From contig JACKLZ010000005.1 in assembly GCA_024235675.1 (NCBI GenBank), forward strand, positions 124,001-188,000: a stretch of DNA of 64,000 nt. The letters run 5' to 3'. A program made the translations under genes and the position numbers. This document shows, piece after piece, positions 34,967 to 42,816 of the stretch. Source of the DNA: Zoogloeaceae bacterium. GTDB lineage: Bacteria; Pseudomonadota; Gammaproteobacteria; Burkholderiales; Rhodocyclaceae. The notes beneath the pieces were generated by a model. The model saw only the letters and a list, made by a program, of their open reading frames with translations, had not been told where the DNA came from and did not search any database. Position 1 is the first letter of the stretch, and each line of letters opens with the position of its first letter.

Positions 34967-35074
34967 TGGACGCCCCTCCTGTCGCAATCGCTTCGGAGGG
35001 CCGGCTTTGCACAGCCGGCCCGTTTCGCAAGCGCGGTGCAATGCTCCACGAAACCCTTGCTCCACCCTTCCCGG

Positions 35075-35200
35075 GGGAGGAACGCGCGCCCTTCGGGCGA
35101 CCGTGCGGGCGCGCTCGTTGAACGGCCCTCCTGTCGCTGAACGCGACGTCCTCCCCGAGGGAGGAACGCGCGCCCTTCGGGCGGCCGTGCGGGCGCGCTC
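35075..35200. repeat. Two 42-bp GC-rich direct repeats with internal hairpins
   Basis: Copies at 35075-35116 and 35159-35200 differ at one base. Each starts GGGAGGAACGCGCGCCC and ends GGGCGCGCTC, the two parts pairing as a hairpin. The second copy runs into the gabT stop codon. On the minus strand, a segment between the copies (GACAGGAGGG..GAGCGCGCC) resembles the ribosome-binding and start region of the C45 gene at 34960-34985. It looks like locally amplified intergenic sequence, possibly REP-like. Confidence 0.8.
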
Positions 35201-36545
35201 ATGTGAGACTCGCTTTGGCCGCGACGATGCCCTCGGCAAGCACGGCCATGCCTTCGTCGATCTGTTCATCCGTGATGTTGAGCGCGGGCAAAAAACGCAG
35301 GCAATTGGCGTGCAGGCCGGCGCGCAGCGTGATGAGGCCGCGCTTGAGGTTTTCGGCGTTGATGGCGTTGGTCAGATCCGGGTCGGGCGTGCGGTGCGTG
35401 GTGCTCTTGACCAGCTCCACGGCGAGCATGGGGCCGAGGCCGCGCACCTCGCCGATGATGTCGGGGAAGGTCGATTGCAGGCCCTCCAGATGCGCACGCA
35501 GGCGCTGGCCGACCTGCACTGCGCGACGCTGAAAGGCGTCGGAAGTGAGCGTATCGAGCGCGACCAAGGCCGCCGCGCAGGCGACCGGGTTGCCGCTGTA
35601 GGTGCCGCCCAGGCCGCCGGGGTGGGGGGCGTCCATGATCTCGGCGCGGCCGGTCACCGCCGCCAGCGGCATGCCGGCGGCGATCGATTTGCCGCAGACC
35701 AGCAGATCGGGCACCAGATCGTAGTGCTCAACCGCAAACAGCTTGCCGGTGCGGCCCATGCCGGCCTGCACCTCGTCGGCGACATAGAGCATGCCGTGCT
35801 CGGTGCAGCGCGCGCGCAGATGCGCGGCAAAGCGCGGCGGCAGGGGCAAGAAACCGCTCTCGCCCTGCACGGTTTCGACCACCACGGCGGCCACGGCGTG
35901 CGGCGCCACCTGGGCGATCAGCGCATGGTCGAACTGTTCGATGCAGTGGTCGATGTAAACCTCTTCGCTCATCCCGGCGGGGCGGCGGTAGAGGTTGGGA
36001 AAGGGAAGACGGTAGATCTCGGCCGGGAAGGGGCCGAAGCCGCTCTTGAACAGCGCATATTTGCTGGTCATGCCGAGGGTCATGTTGCTGCGCCCGTGAT
36101 AGGCGCCCTCGAACACAATGAGCGCCTGCCGGCCGGTGTAGGCGCGGGCGATCTTCACCGCCGCCTCGACCGCTTCGGCGCCGCTGTTGAGCAGCGCGGT
36201 TTTCTTGGCAAAATCGCCGGGCACCAGCGCATTCAGGCGCTCGCACACCTCAACGTAGGGCGCATAGGTGGCGACGATGGCGCACATGTGAATGAGCTGT
36301 TCGGCCTGTGCCCGGATGGCATCCACCACCTCGCCAGGGCAGTGGCCGACTGCCAGCGTGCCGATGCCGCCGGCAAAGTCGATATAGGTGTTGCCATCCA
36401 CATCGGTGACGGTCGCGCCCTCGCCGCTGGCCACGGCAATGCCGGTGAGGCGGGCGGCGCCGCGCGAGACGGCGGCGTCGCGACGGGCGACGATGGCCTG
36501 GCTGTTGGGGCCGGGGATTTCGGTTTTCAGCACAATCGATGACAT
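35199..36545 (-). CDS. gabT: 4-aminobutyrate aminotransferase
   Basis: 448-residue class III PLP aminotransferase. It moves the amino group of GABA (or a related omega-amino acid) to 2-oxoglutarate. Motifs: IDFAGGIGTLAVGHCPGEVV, NSGAEAVEAAVKIARAYTGR, FEGAYHGRSNMTLGMTSK, VADEVQAGMGRTGKLFA and the PLP lysine in LLVCGKSIAAGMPL (K286). No succinate-semialdehyde dehydrogenase gene is adjacent; other omega-amino substrates remain possible. An IS481 copy sits 27 bp upstream of its start, between the binding site (GAGAGAGA) and its original promoter. Confidence 0.93.
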   Translation of the reverse strand: MSSIVLKTEIPGPNSQAIVARRDAAVSRGAARLTGIAVASGEGATVTDVDGNTYIDFAGGIGTLAVGHCPGEVVDAIRAQAEQLIHMCAIVATYAPYVEVCERLNALVPGDFAKKTALLNSGAEAVEAAVKIARAYTGRQALIVFEGAYHGRSNMTLGMTSKYALFKSGFGPFPAEIYRLPFPNLYRRPAGMSEEVYIDHCIEQFDHALIAQVAPHAVAAVVVETVQGESGFLPLPPRFAAHLRARCTEHGMLYVADEVQAGMGRTGKLFAVEHYDLVPDLLVCGKSIAAGMPLAAVTGRAEIMDAPHPGGLGGTYSGNPVACAAALVALDTLTSDAFQRRAVQVGQRLRAHLEGLQSTFPDIIGEVRGLGPMLAVELVKSTTHRTPDPDLTNAINAENLKRGLITLRAGLHANCLRFLPALNITDEQIDEGMAVLAEGIVAAKASLT

Positions 36546-36578
36546 GAATCTCTCTCGGTTTCAAACCAGCGGACTAAC

Positions 36579-37604
36579 TGTGATCTCTCTGTAGGTTGTT
36601 CATTCGGGACGTACCCGTCAGATTGGAGGTGCCAACCAAACCAGTCCTCCGAGGTTCCCGAATGAACACCCATAAAAATGCCCGATTAACCATCCACGGT
36701 CGAGAGCTTCTTGTGAAGCGAGTCATCGAGCATGGCCTGCGCGTGGAAGAAGCAGCGCAGGCGGCAGGGGTGAGCGCCCGCACCGCATACAAGTGGCTCC
36801 AGCGCTACCGAGAAGAAGGGGTGAGCGGCTTGCACAACCGCTCGTCACGCCCCAAGCGCTGCCCCCATGCCATTGGCACCGAACGCCGGCAGAAGGTGAT
36901 CGAGCGACGCAAGGAGCGACACTCTTACCATCAAATCAGCCGGGATCTGGGCGTCGGGCGCAGCACGGTGGGGCGTATCCTGTGCCGCGCAGGGCTCCAC
37001 CGCCTGGCGAACCTTGAGCCGGCCAAGCCGGTGCGGCGCTATGAGTACCCGGCCCCTGGCGGCATGTTGCACCTGGACATCAAGAAACTCGGGCGTTTTC
37101 GTCGCCCCGGGCACCGGGTAACTGGCGATCGTCGGCAAGACTCACCCGGGGCCGGTTGGGAGTACGTTCATGTGGCGATCGATGATCATTCGCGTATCGC
37201 TTTCAGCACCATCTGCCCTGACGAGAGCGGCCGCAGCGCCTGCATCGCGCTGCTTCGAACAGTGCGCTATTACGCCAGCCTTGGCATCCGTTTCCAGCGC
37301 GTACTGACCGACAACGGTGCATGCTACAAGTCCCGAAAGTTCAAGCGCTTATGCCGACGCCTTCGGCTCAGGCACATGCGCACCAAGCCATACACGCCAC
37401 GGACCAACGGGAAAGCCGAACGCTTCATCCAGACAGCCCTGCGCGAATGGGCCTACGCCCGCTCCTACGAATCCTCGCAGCAGCGTGCCGCCCACTTGCC
37501 GATCTGGTTGCATCAGTACAACTGGCACCGACCACACGCCAGCTTGAAATATCTACCGCCGATCAGCCGGCTACCGAATGCGAACAACCTAGTGGGTTTA
37601 CACA
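36579..37604 (+). mobile_element. IS481-family insertion sequence, complete, 1026 bp
   Basis: The ends carry inverted repeats of the form TGTG-N9-TAGGTTGTTC (36579-36601; reverse complement at 37582-37604). A 6-bp target duplication ACTAAC flanks it at 36573-36578 and 37605-37610. One intact transposase gene fills the element. Intact termini, an uninterrupted gene and an unmutated duplication indicate recent insertion. It separates gabT from the DNA to its right. Confidence 0.92.
36598..36667 (+). promoter_or_regulatory. Fold-back hairpin covering the transposase start codon
   Basis: GTTCATTCGGGA (36598-36609) is exactly complementary to TCCCGAATGAAC (36656-36667), which contains the transposase ATG (36662). 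A nested GGAGG/CCTCC pair (36625-36629, 36646-36650) may extend it. A weak internal promoter (TTGTTC 36596, 17 bp, CAGATT 36619) would start near 36631, after the left arm. Thus only transcripts entering from outside would fold and hide the start, the known protective device of IS10 and IS50. The mechanism here is inferred. Confidence 0.65.
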
Positions 37605-37609
37605 ACTAA
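36662..37609 (+). CDS. IS481-family transposase
   Basis: 315 residues. Two N-terminal helix-turn-helix regions (EEAAQAAGVSARTAYKWLQRY and QISRDLGVGRSTVGRIL) precede an rve-type catalytic core with acidic triad D139 (LHLDIKKLG), D217 (VLTDNGACY) and E253 (NGKAERFIQ). The C-terminal WLHQYNWHRPHASLKYLPP is typical of the family. ATG 36662 is preferred over an earlier in-frame start in the left terminus. Codons run through the right inverted repeat, and the TAA stop (37607-37609) lies in the flanking target duplication, outside the element. Confidence 0.93.
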   Translation: MNTHKNARLTIHGRELLVKRVIEHGLRVEEAAQAAGVSARTAYKWLQRYREEGVSGLHNRSSRPKRCPHAIGTERRQKVIERRKERHSYHQISRDLGVGRSTVGRILCRAGLHRLANLEPAKPVRRYEYPAPGGMLHLDIKKLGRFRRPGHRVTGDRRQDSPGAGWEYVHVAIDDHSRIAFSTICPDESGRSACIALLRTVRYYASLGIRFQRVLTDNGACYKSRKFKRLCRRLRLRHMRTKPYTPRTNGKAERFIQTALREWAYARSYESSQQRAAHLPIWLHQYNWHRPHASLKYLPPISRLPNANNLVGLHN

Positions 37610-37692
37610 CCCGCCAGCCAGCAGTCGCACTCCGTGCAGAGTACGCGGAGGGGCGGGGGCGGCGTCAAGCGCAGAATGCCGCGTCGCGCTGT

Positions 37693-37830
37693 TTACATAG
37701 TGTCGGGAAATCTCGACGCCTCCGGCTGCCAGGAGGCGCCGGTCGGAATCGGCGCCTGACCATCGACGTCCACCCGGTTGCGGCCATTGCGTTTGGCACG
37801 GTAGAGCGACGCGTCGGCACGGGCCATCAA
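37693..37830 (-). pseudogene. C-terminal remnant of a GGDEF (diguanylate cyclase) protein
   Basis: On the minus strand the frame reads LMARADASLYRAKRNGRNRVDVDG, then a short non-conserved tail to a stop at 37693. The motif ADxxLYxAKxxGRNRV is the final helix and strand of GGDEF domains. The upstream part of the frame (to 37995) has no similarity to the rest of the domain: no GG(D/E)EF and no start. So it is a 3' fragment only. It lies 88 bp right of the IS481 element. The remaining 220 bp to the next gene show nothing recognisable besides that gene's leader. Confidence 0.75.
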
Positions 37831-38049
37831 CGGCCGGGACGGCGCAGGGTTGAGGGGCTTTGACGCCGATTTTTCAAAATCCGGGCTCCGTGTCACACCA
37901 CCCGAACCGGGCACCTTCACGCTCGCAGCGCTGCCTGTGGCCACCACAATGATGTCCACTTTCGTCCTGATATGGTCCGGATCACCCATATTCATTGACG
38001 CCCGGACTGATCAACAATGTCGGCATGCTCACCCGCTGGAGACGTTCAC

Positions 38050-38610
38050 ATGCCACACCCCGCCAAACGCAGCGCCCTGATCCTGATTGATGTTCAGGAA
38101 TCCTTCCGCCAGATGCCCTTCTGGTCGGACACCGATGTGCCGGCCTTCCGTGATGCGGTCCTCGCCCTCGACGCGGGCTGCCGCGCACGCGGCGTGCCGG
38201 TGGTCCACATTTTTCATGTCGGTGCGGCTGGCCCGTTTACCGAGGCCTCGGGCCATGTGCGCGGCCTCGACTGGCTGCCCGATGCACCAGACGCCACTTT
38301 TCACAAGCACACCCACAACGCCTTCTCCGACACCGGCCTTGACCTGTGGCTGCGCCGGCGCGACATCAATCACCTGATCATCGCCGGCATCCGCACCGAG
38401 CAGTGCTGCGAGACCACCACCCGCTACGGCGCCGACATCGGCTACTCGGTGGACTATGTCACCGAGGCCACGCTCACCTTCCCGATGACCCACGCCGGCA
38501 GCGGCCGCACCTACTCGCCGGATGAAATCAAGGCGCACACCGAGCTGGTGCTGGCCGGGCGCTTTGCGCGCATCGCTACCGCCAGCGACGCACTCGCCGC
38601 GCTGGACTGA
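38050..38610 (+). CDS. Isochorismatase-family cysteine hydrolase
   Basis: 186 residues. The catalytic triad of the family is visible: D14 in LILIDVQESF, K86 in ATFHKHTHNAF and C119 in GIRTEQCCETTTRYG. Such enzymes hydrolyse amides (nicotinamide, N-carbamoyl compounds) or isochorismate; the substrate is unknown. ATG 38050 has GGAG eight bases upstream. First gene of a five-gene unit whose later members overlap by 4 nt; 3 bp separate it from the next gene. Confidence 0.9.
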   Translation: MPHPAKRSALILIDVQESFRQMPFWSDTDVPAFRDAVLALDAGCRARGVPVVHIFHVGAAGPFTEASGHVRGLDWLPDAPDATFHKHTHNAFSDTGLDLWLRRRDINHLIIAGIRTEQCCETTTRYGADIGYSVDYVTEATLTFPMTHAGSGRTYSPDEIKAHTELVLAGRFARIATASDALAALD

Positions 38611-38613
38611 GCC

Positions 38614-39231
38614 ATGCGCACCGTCGGCATCTATCTCTACGACCAGGTCGAGGTGCTCGATTTTGCCGGGCCCTTCGAGGTGTTCACCACGGCCAGCCGG
38701 GTCGCCCAGCGCCAGCAGGCCGACGCCACACAGCCGTTTCGCGTGGTGACGATCGCCCGTCAAAGCGGTCCGGTCACCGCCCGCGCCGGCCTGAGCGTGC
38801 TGCCGACGCATACGCTGGCCGATCACCCGCCGCTCGACGTGCTCATCGTCCCCGGCGGTGACGAGCGGGCCGAACGCGGGCAGGCCGACCTGATCGCCTG
38901 GCTGCACACCCAGGCGGCGCGCATCGAACTGCTGGCCTCGGTGTGCACCGGCGCCTTCCTGCTGGCCGGCGCCGGTCTGCTCGACGGGCGCACCGTGACC
39001 ACCCACTGGGAAGACGTGACCGAGCTGGCCGACGCCTTTCCAAAGCTGTCAGTCGTCGACACCGGCCGCTGGATTGACGACGGCCACATCCTCACTTCGG
39101 CGGGCATGTCGGCCGGCATCGACATGAGCCTGCATCTGGTGGCCCGGTTGGCCGGCAACAAACTGGCCATGGCGACTGCGCGACAAATGGACTATCACTG
39201 GCAGGACAGCCCCAGCGAGTCACCCTCATGA
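38614..39231 (+). CDS. DJ-1/PfpI-family protein
   Basis: 205 residues. Class I glutamine amidotransferase-like fold: YDQVEVLDFAGPFEVF with a conserved Glu near 22, LIVPGGDERAERG and the nucleophile elbow LASVCTGAFLLA (C111), then VTTHWEDVTELA. Members include isonitrile hydratase-like and deglycase/chaperone-like proteins. It is homologous to the N-terminal half of the AraC-type regulator at the end of the same operon. Its end overlaps the LysE gene start by 4 nt. Confidence 0.9.
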   Translation: MRTVGIYLYDQVEVLDFAGPFEVFTTASRVAQRQQADATQPFRVVTIARQSGPVTARAGLSVLPTHTLADHPPLDVLIVPGGDERAERGQADLIAWLHTQAARIELLASVCTGAFLLAGAGLLDGRTVTTHWEDVTELADAFPKLSVVDTGRWIDDGHILTSAGMSAGIDMSLHLVARLAGNKLAMATARQMDYHWQDSPSESPS

Positions 39232-39845
39232 GTATCGAAAGCGCCCTGACCTTCTTTGTCGCCATTTTCATCTTCGCCATCACACCGGGGCCGGGCGTGT
39301 TCGCCTTGCTCGCACGGGCGCTGGTCAGCGGTGCGCGCGACTGCGTTTCGCTGGCGCTGGGCATGACGATCAGCGACATCCTGTATCTGATCTTCGCCTG
39401 CCTCGGCCTGGCCGCCATCGCCAAGAACTGGGGCGAGCTGTTCACCGTCATCCGCTTTACCGGCGCGGCCTATCTCATCTACCTCGGCGTCGTCATGTGG
39501 CGCACGCCGGTGGATGACGGCTTTACGCCGCAGGTGGTCAAGCGGGTCAGCCTGCTCGGCAGCTTCGTGCAGGGCTTTCTGATCTCGGCGTCCAACCCCA
39601 AGGTGATTCTGTTCTACATCGCCTTCCTGCCCACCTTCATGGATCTGAGCGTGCTCACCGGGCGCGACATCGCGCTCGCGGCGGTACTGACACTGAGCGC
39701 GCTCATGCTCGGCCTGATGCTGATCGCCACCACGGCCTCGCGGGCGCGGCGCTATTTCCGCTCGGCCAGCGCCATGCGCCGGCTCAACCGCAGCGCCGGG
39801 TCGATCATGATCGGCGCCGGCGGCTTTCTGGCGATCAAGTCATGA
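39228..39845 (+). CDS. LysE/RhtB-family amino acid exporter
   Basis: 205 residues with six hydrophobic segments. The motif IFAITPGPGVFALLARALVSGARDCVSLALGM near the N-terminus, FTGAAYLIYLGVVMWR and ASNPKVILFYIAFLP are typical of the family, which exports amino acids or their analogues. It overlaps both neighbours in ATGA arrangements, so the operon probably pairs a hydrolase with export of a product or toxic substrate. Confidence 0.92.
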   Translation: MSIESALTFFVAIFIFAITPGPGVFALLARALVSGARDCVSLALGMTISDILYLIFACLGLAAIAKNWGELFTVIRFTGAAYLIYLGVVMWRTPVDDGFTPQVVKRVSLLGSFVQGFLISASNPKVILFYIAFLPTFMDLSVLTGRDIALAAVLTLSALMLGLMLIATTASRARRYFRSASAMRRLNRSAGSIMIGAGGFLAIKS

Positions 39846-40744
39846 ACGTGGTGATGAAGCCGGTCGACATCGCGCTCGCCCTGCTGGTAGTGCTGGTGTG
39901 GGGCGTCAATTTCGTGGTCATCAAGGTCGGCGTGGCCGAGGTGCCGCCGCTGCTCTTGGGCGCGCTGCGCTTTCTGGCGGCGGCGCTGCCGGCGGTGTTT
40001 TTCTTCCGCGCGCCCAAGCTGCCGCTACGCACCTATCTGGCCTACGGCCTGACCATCGCCTTCGGCCAGTTCGCCTTTCTGTTTACCGCCATCCAGGTCG
40101 GCATGCCGACCGGGCTGGCCTCGCTGGTGCTGCAGTCGCAGGCCTTCTTCACCATGCTGTTTGCCGCAGTGTGGCTCAAGGAAAGCTGGCGGCCCAGTCA
40201 GCTGGCCGGGCTGGTGCTGGCTGCGGGCGGGCTGGGCCTGATCGGCACTTCGCACGGCCTGAGCATGCCACTGGCGGGCTTCATGCTCACCGTCGCCGCC
40301 GCCAGCAGCTGGGCGGCGGGCAACATCGTCAGCCGCACCCTGACCCGCAATGGCCCGATCAATCTGCTGGCCTTTGTGGTGTGGGCCAGCCTGGTGCCGC
40401 CGCTGCCCTTTCTGGCCATGTCGCTGTTCATTGACGGGCCAACGGCCATCGTCACCGCGCTCAGCCACTTCAGCCTGCGCTCGGCCGGCGCGGTGATGTA
40501 TCTGGGCTGGGTCGCCACCTTGCTTGGCTATGGCCTGTGGGCCCGACTGATGTCGCGCTACCCGGCCAACCAGGTGGCGGCCTTTCCGCTGCTGGTGCCG
40601 GTGGTCGGACTGAGCGCCGGCTGGCTGGTGTATGGCGAGGCGCTGCAGCCGGTGCACTGGATGGGCGGCGCCTTGCTGATGCTGGGCCTGGGTGTGAACC
40701 TCTTCGGCACGCGTCTGATGAACCGGCTGCGGGGGGCGATGTGA
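39842..40744 (+). CDS. EamA/DMT-superfamily exporter
   Basis: 300 residues, ten helices in two EamA repeats: ALALLVVLVWGVNFVVIKVG opens the first; PLLVPVVGLSAGWLVYGEAL marks the second. It resembles EamA (YdeD), an exporter of cysteine pathway metabolites, though substrate prediction is unsafe. It is the second exporter in the same coupled operon. Start overlaps lysE by 4 nt and its stop overlaps the regulator's GTG start. Confidence 0.9.
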   Translation: MNVVMKPVDIALALLVVLVWGVNFVVIKVGVAEVPPLLLGALRFLAAALPAVFFFRAPKLPLRTYLAYGLTIAFGQFAFLFTAIQVGMPTGLASLVLQSQAFFTMLFAAVWLKESWRPSQLAGLVLAAGGLGLIGTSHGLSMPLAGFMLTVAAASSWAAGNIVSRTLTRNGPINLLAFVVWASLVPPLPFLAMSLFIDGPTAIVTALSHFSLRSAGAVMYLGWVATLLGYGLWARLMSRYPANQVAAFPLLVPVVGLSAGWLVYGEALQPVHWMGGALLMLGLGVNLFGTRLMNRLRGAM

Positions 40745-41691
40745 CGCTGGCGGTCTATTTTGTCGTCACGCCAAATGTGCTGCTGCTCGACTACGCCGGG
40801 CCGGCCGAGACCCTGCGCATGGCCGCCGACACCGGCGCCGACCTGAGTGTCACCACCTGCGCGCCCGCGCCCGAGCTGCCCACCTCGATGGGCATCACGC
40901 TGTCCGGCCTGTCGCCGCTGCCGGCGAACGTGCCCGACGGGGCACTGGTGATCGTCGCCGGCAACGCACAGGAAGAGCTCGACTACGCCCGAGCCGAGGC
41001 GCTCACCGTCATCGACTGGCTGGCCGCACTGCGCGGGCGCGACATCCGCGTCGCCAGCATTTGCTCGGGCGCGCTGCTGCTGGCCCGCGCCGGCTGGCTG
41101 GACGCCCGCCCCTGCACCACCCACCACGCCCTGCTCGACATGCTGCGCCAGAGCGCCCCGAGCGCACGGGTGATGGAAGACCGGGTCTTCGTCGACGACG
41201 GCCAGGTGGTGACCAGCGCCGGTATCACCACCGGCATCGATCTGGCGCTGTACCTGGTCGAGCAGCATTTCGGCGCCGAGCTGGCCGCCCGTGTCGCGCG
41301 GCGTCTGGTGATGTACGCGCGACGCGGGCCGAACGACCCGCAACTGTCGCCCTGGCTGGCGCATCGCAACCATCTGCATCCGGTCGTCCACAAGGTGCAG
41401 GACGCCATCACCCGCGACCCCGCGCGACGCTGGACGCTCGAAGAGCTGGCCGAACTGGCCCATGTCGGCCCGCGCCATCTCACCCGGCTGTTCAGCCGGC
41501 ATGCGGGCATCGGCGTGGTCGCCTACCAGCAGCAACTGCGCATCGCCCGCGCCCGCCAACTGCTCGCCGACCCGACACTGTCGATGGAGCGGGTCGCAGA
41601 GCAATGCGGCTTTGCCTCGGCACGCGACTTCCGCCGCGTGTGGGCCTTGCATGTGGACGACTCGCCGCGCGCGCATCGCGCATCACACTAA
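40741..41691 (+). CDS. GlxA-type AraC-family transcriptional regulator
   Basis: 316 residues from GTG 40741, which overlaps the preceding stop in GTGA. The N-terminal domain is DJ-1/PfpI-like (LLLDYAGPAETLRMAADTG, the elbow VASICSGALLLARAG with C108). The C-terminal AraC domain has two helix-turn-helix motifs (LEELAELAHVGPRHLTRLFSRHAGI, then MERVAEQCGFASARDFRRVW). Such regulators often control nitrogen-compound catabolism, for example of arginine or glycine betaine. As last gene of the unit it probably autoregulates the operon. Confidence 0.91.
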   Translation: MTLAVYFVVTPNVLLLDYAGPAETLRMAADTGADLSVTTCAPAPELPTSMGITLSGLSPLPANVPDGALVIVAGNAQEELDYARAEALTVIDWLAALRGRDIRVASICSGALLLARAGWLDARPCTTHHALLDMLRQSAPSARVMEDRVFVDDGQVVTSAGITTGIDLALYLVEQHFGAELAARVARRLVMYARRGPNDPQLSPWLAHRNHLHPVVHKVQDAITRDPARRWTLEELAELAHVGPRHLTRLFSRHAGIGVVAYQQQLRIARARQLLADPTLSMERVAEQCGFASARDFRRVWALHVDDSPRAHRASH

Positions 41692-41766
41692 AACACGAAT
41701 TGCGCTGCACCTGAGCCGCCCCGGGGTTTAGCATTCAGGACAAGACCTGAACAAAGGACCGGCCGC

Positions 41767-42816
41767 GTGGACGGCATTTTTGCGCTGACCTTCATTGCTG
41801 TGGTGATCGTGCTGGTGTTTGACTACACCAACGGCTTCCACGACGCCGCCAACGTGGTCGCCACCGTCATTGCCTCGCGCGCCATGACGCCGGGGCAGGC
41901 GGTGGTGGTGGTCGGCGTCTTCGAGTTCCTCGGCCCGCTGCTCGGCGGCACGGCGGTGGCCAACACCATCGGCGGCTTTGTCGACCTCAGCAATCTGGCG
42001 GCCAGCCACGCGATCGTGGTGGTGCTGGCCGGACTGATCGGCGCGATTGCCTGGAACCTGCTCACCTGGTGGCGCGGCCTGCCGTCCTCGTCTTCCCACG
42101 CGCTGGTCGGCGGGCTGATCGGCGCCACCGTACTGGCGGCGGGCGCCGAACATGTGGTGTGGGGCATGGATGCCTGGCGCAGTGACGGCCACCTGACCGG
42201 CGTCTTGAAGGTGCTCGCGGCACTCATTCTCTCGCCCCTGATCGGGCTGGTCGCCGGCTTCGCCATTCACCGTCTGGCCATGCTGCTGCTGCGCGCATCC
42301 CACCCGCGCATCAACACCCGCCTGCGCCGCCTGCAGTTCGTCACCACCGCGGCGCTGGCCTTCTCGCACGGCGCCAACGATGCGCAAAAGAGCATGGGCA
42401 TCATCACCCTGCTACTGGTGCTGGGCGGCTACCTGCCGGCGTTTTCGGTGCCGGTCTGGGCCATGCTGGCCTGCGCCATGGCGCTGACGCTGGGCATTCT
42501 CACCGGTGGATGGCGCATCGTCCGGACGCTGGGCTTCTCGGTCTACAAGGTGCGCCCGCTGCATGCGCTCGACTCGCAACTGACCTCGGCCAGCGTGATC
42601 TTCACCGCCGCACTCATCGGCGCGCCGGTGTCCACCAGCCACGTGGTGGCCAGCTCGATCATGGGCATCGGCGCGGCCGAGCGGCCCAAAGCGGTGCGCT
42701 GGGGCAAGGCACGCGAGATCGGCCACACTTGGCTGCTCACCCTGCCGGCCTCGGCCGCCGCCGGTGCGCTCGCGCTGCTGGCATTACTTCCTTTTCTCTC
42801 CGGGCCAACCGCATGA
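41767..42816 (+). CDS. pit: Low-affinity inorganic phosphate transporter (PiT family)
   Basis: 349 residues from GTG 41767, with AAGGA upstream. About ten helices and the PiT signature repeated in inverted form: FDYTNGFHDAANVVATVIASRAM near the N-terminus and FSHGANDAQKSMGIITLLL in the second half; LPSSSSHALVGGLIGA and PVSTSHVVASSIMG are the paired substrate loops. It imports phosphate, commonly as a metal-phosphate complex with protons. It overlaps the DUF47 gene by 4 nt, the standard pit-DUF47 pair. Confidence 0.94.
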   Translation: MDGIFALTFIAVVIVLVFDYTNGFHDAANVVATVIASRAMTPGQAVVVVGVFEFLGPLLGGTAVANTIGGFVDLSNLAASHAIVVVLAGLIGAIAWNLLTWWRGLPSSSSHALVGGLIGATVLAAGAEHVVWGMDAWRSDGHLTGVLKVLAALILSPLIGLVAGFAIHRLAMLLLRASHPRINTRLRRLQFVTTAALAFSHGANDAQKSMGIITLLLVLGGYLPAFSVPVWAMLACAMALTLGILTGGWRIVRTLGFSVYKVRPLHALDSQLTSASVIFTAALIGAPVSTSHVVASSIMGIGAAERPKAVRWGKAREIGHTWLLTLPASAAAGALALLALLPFLSGPTA

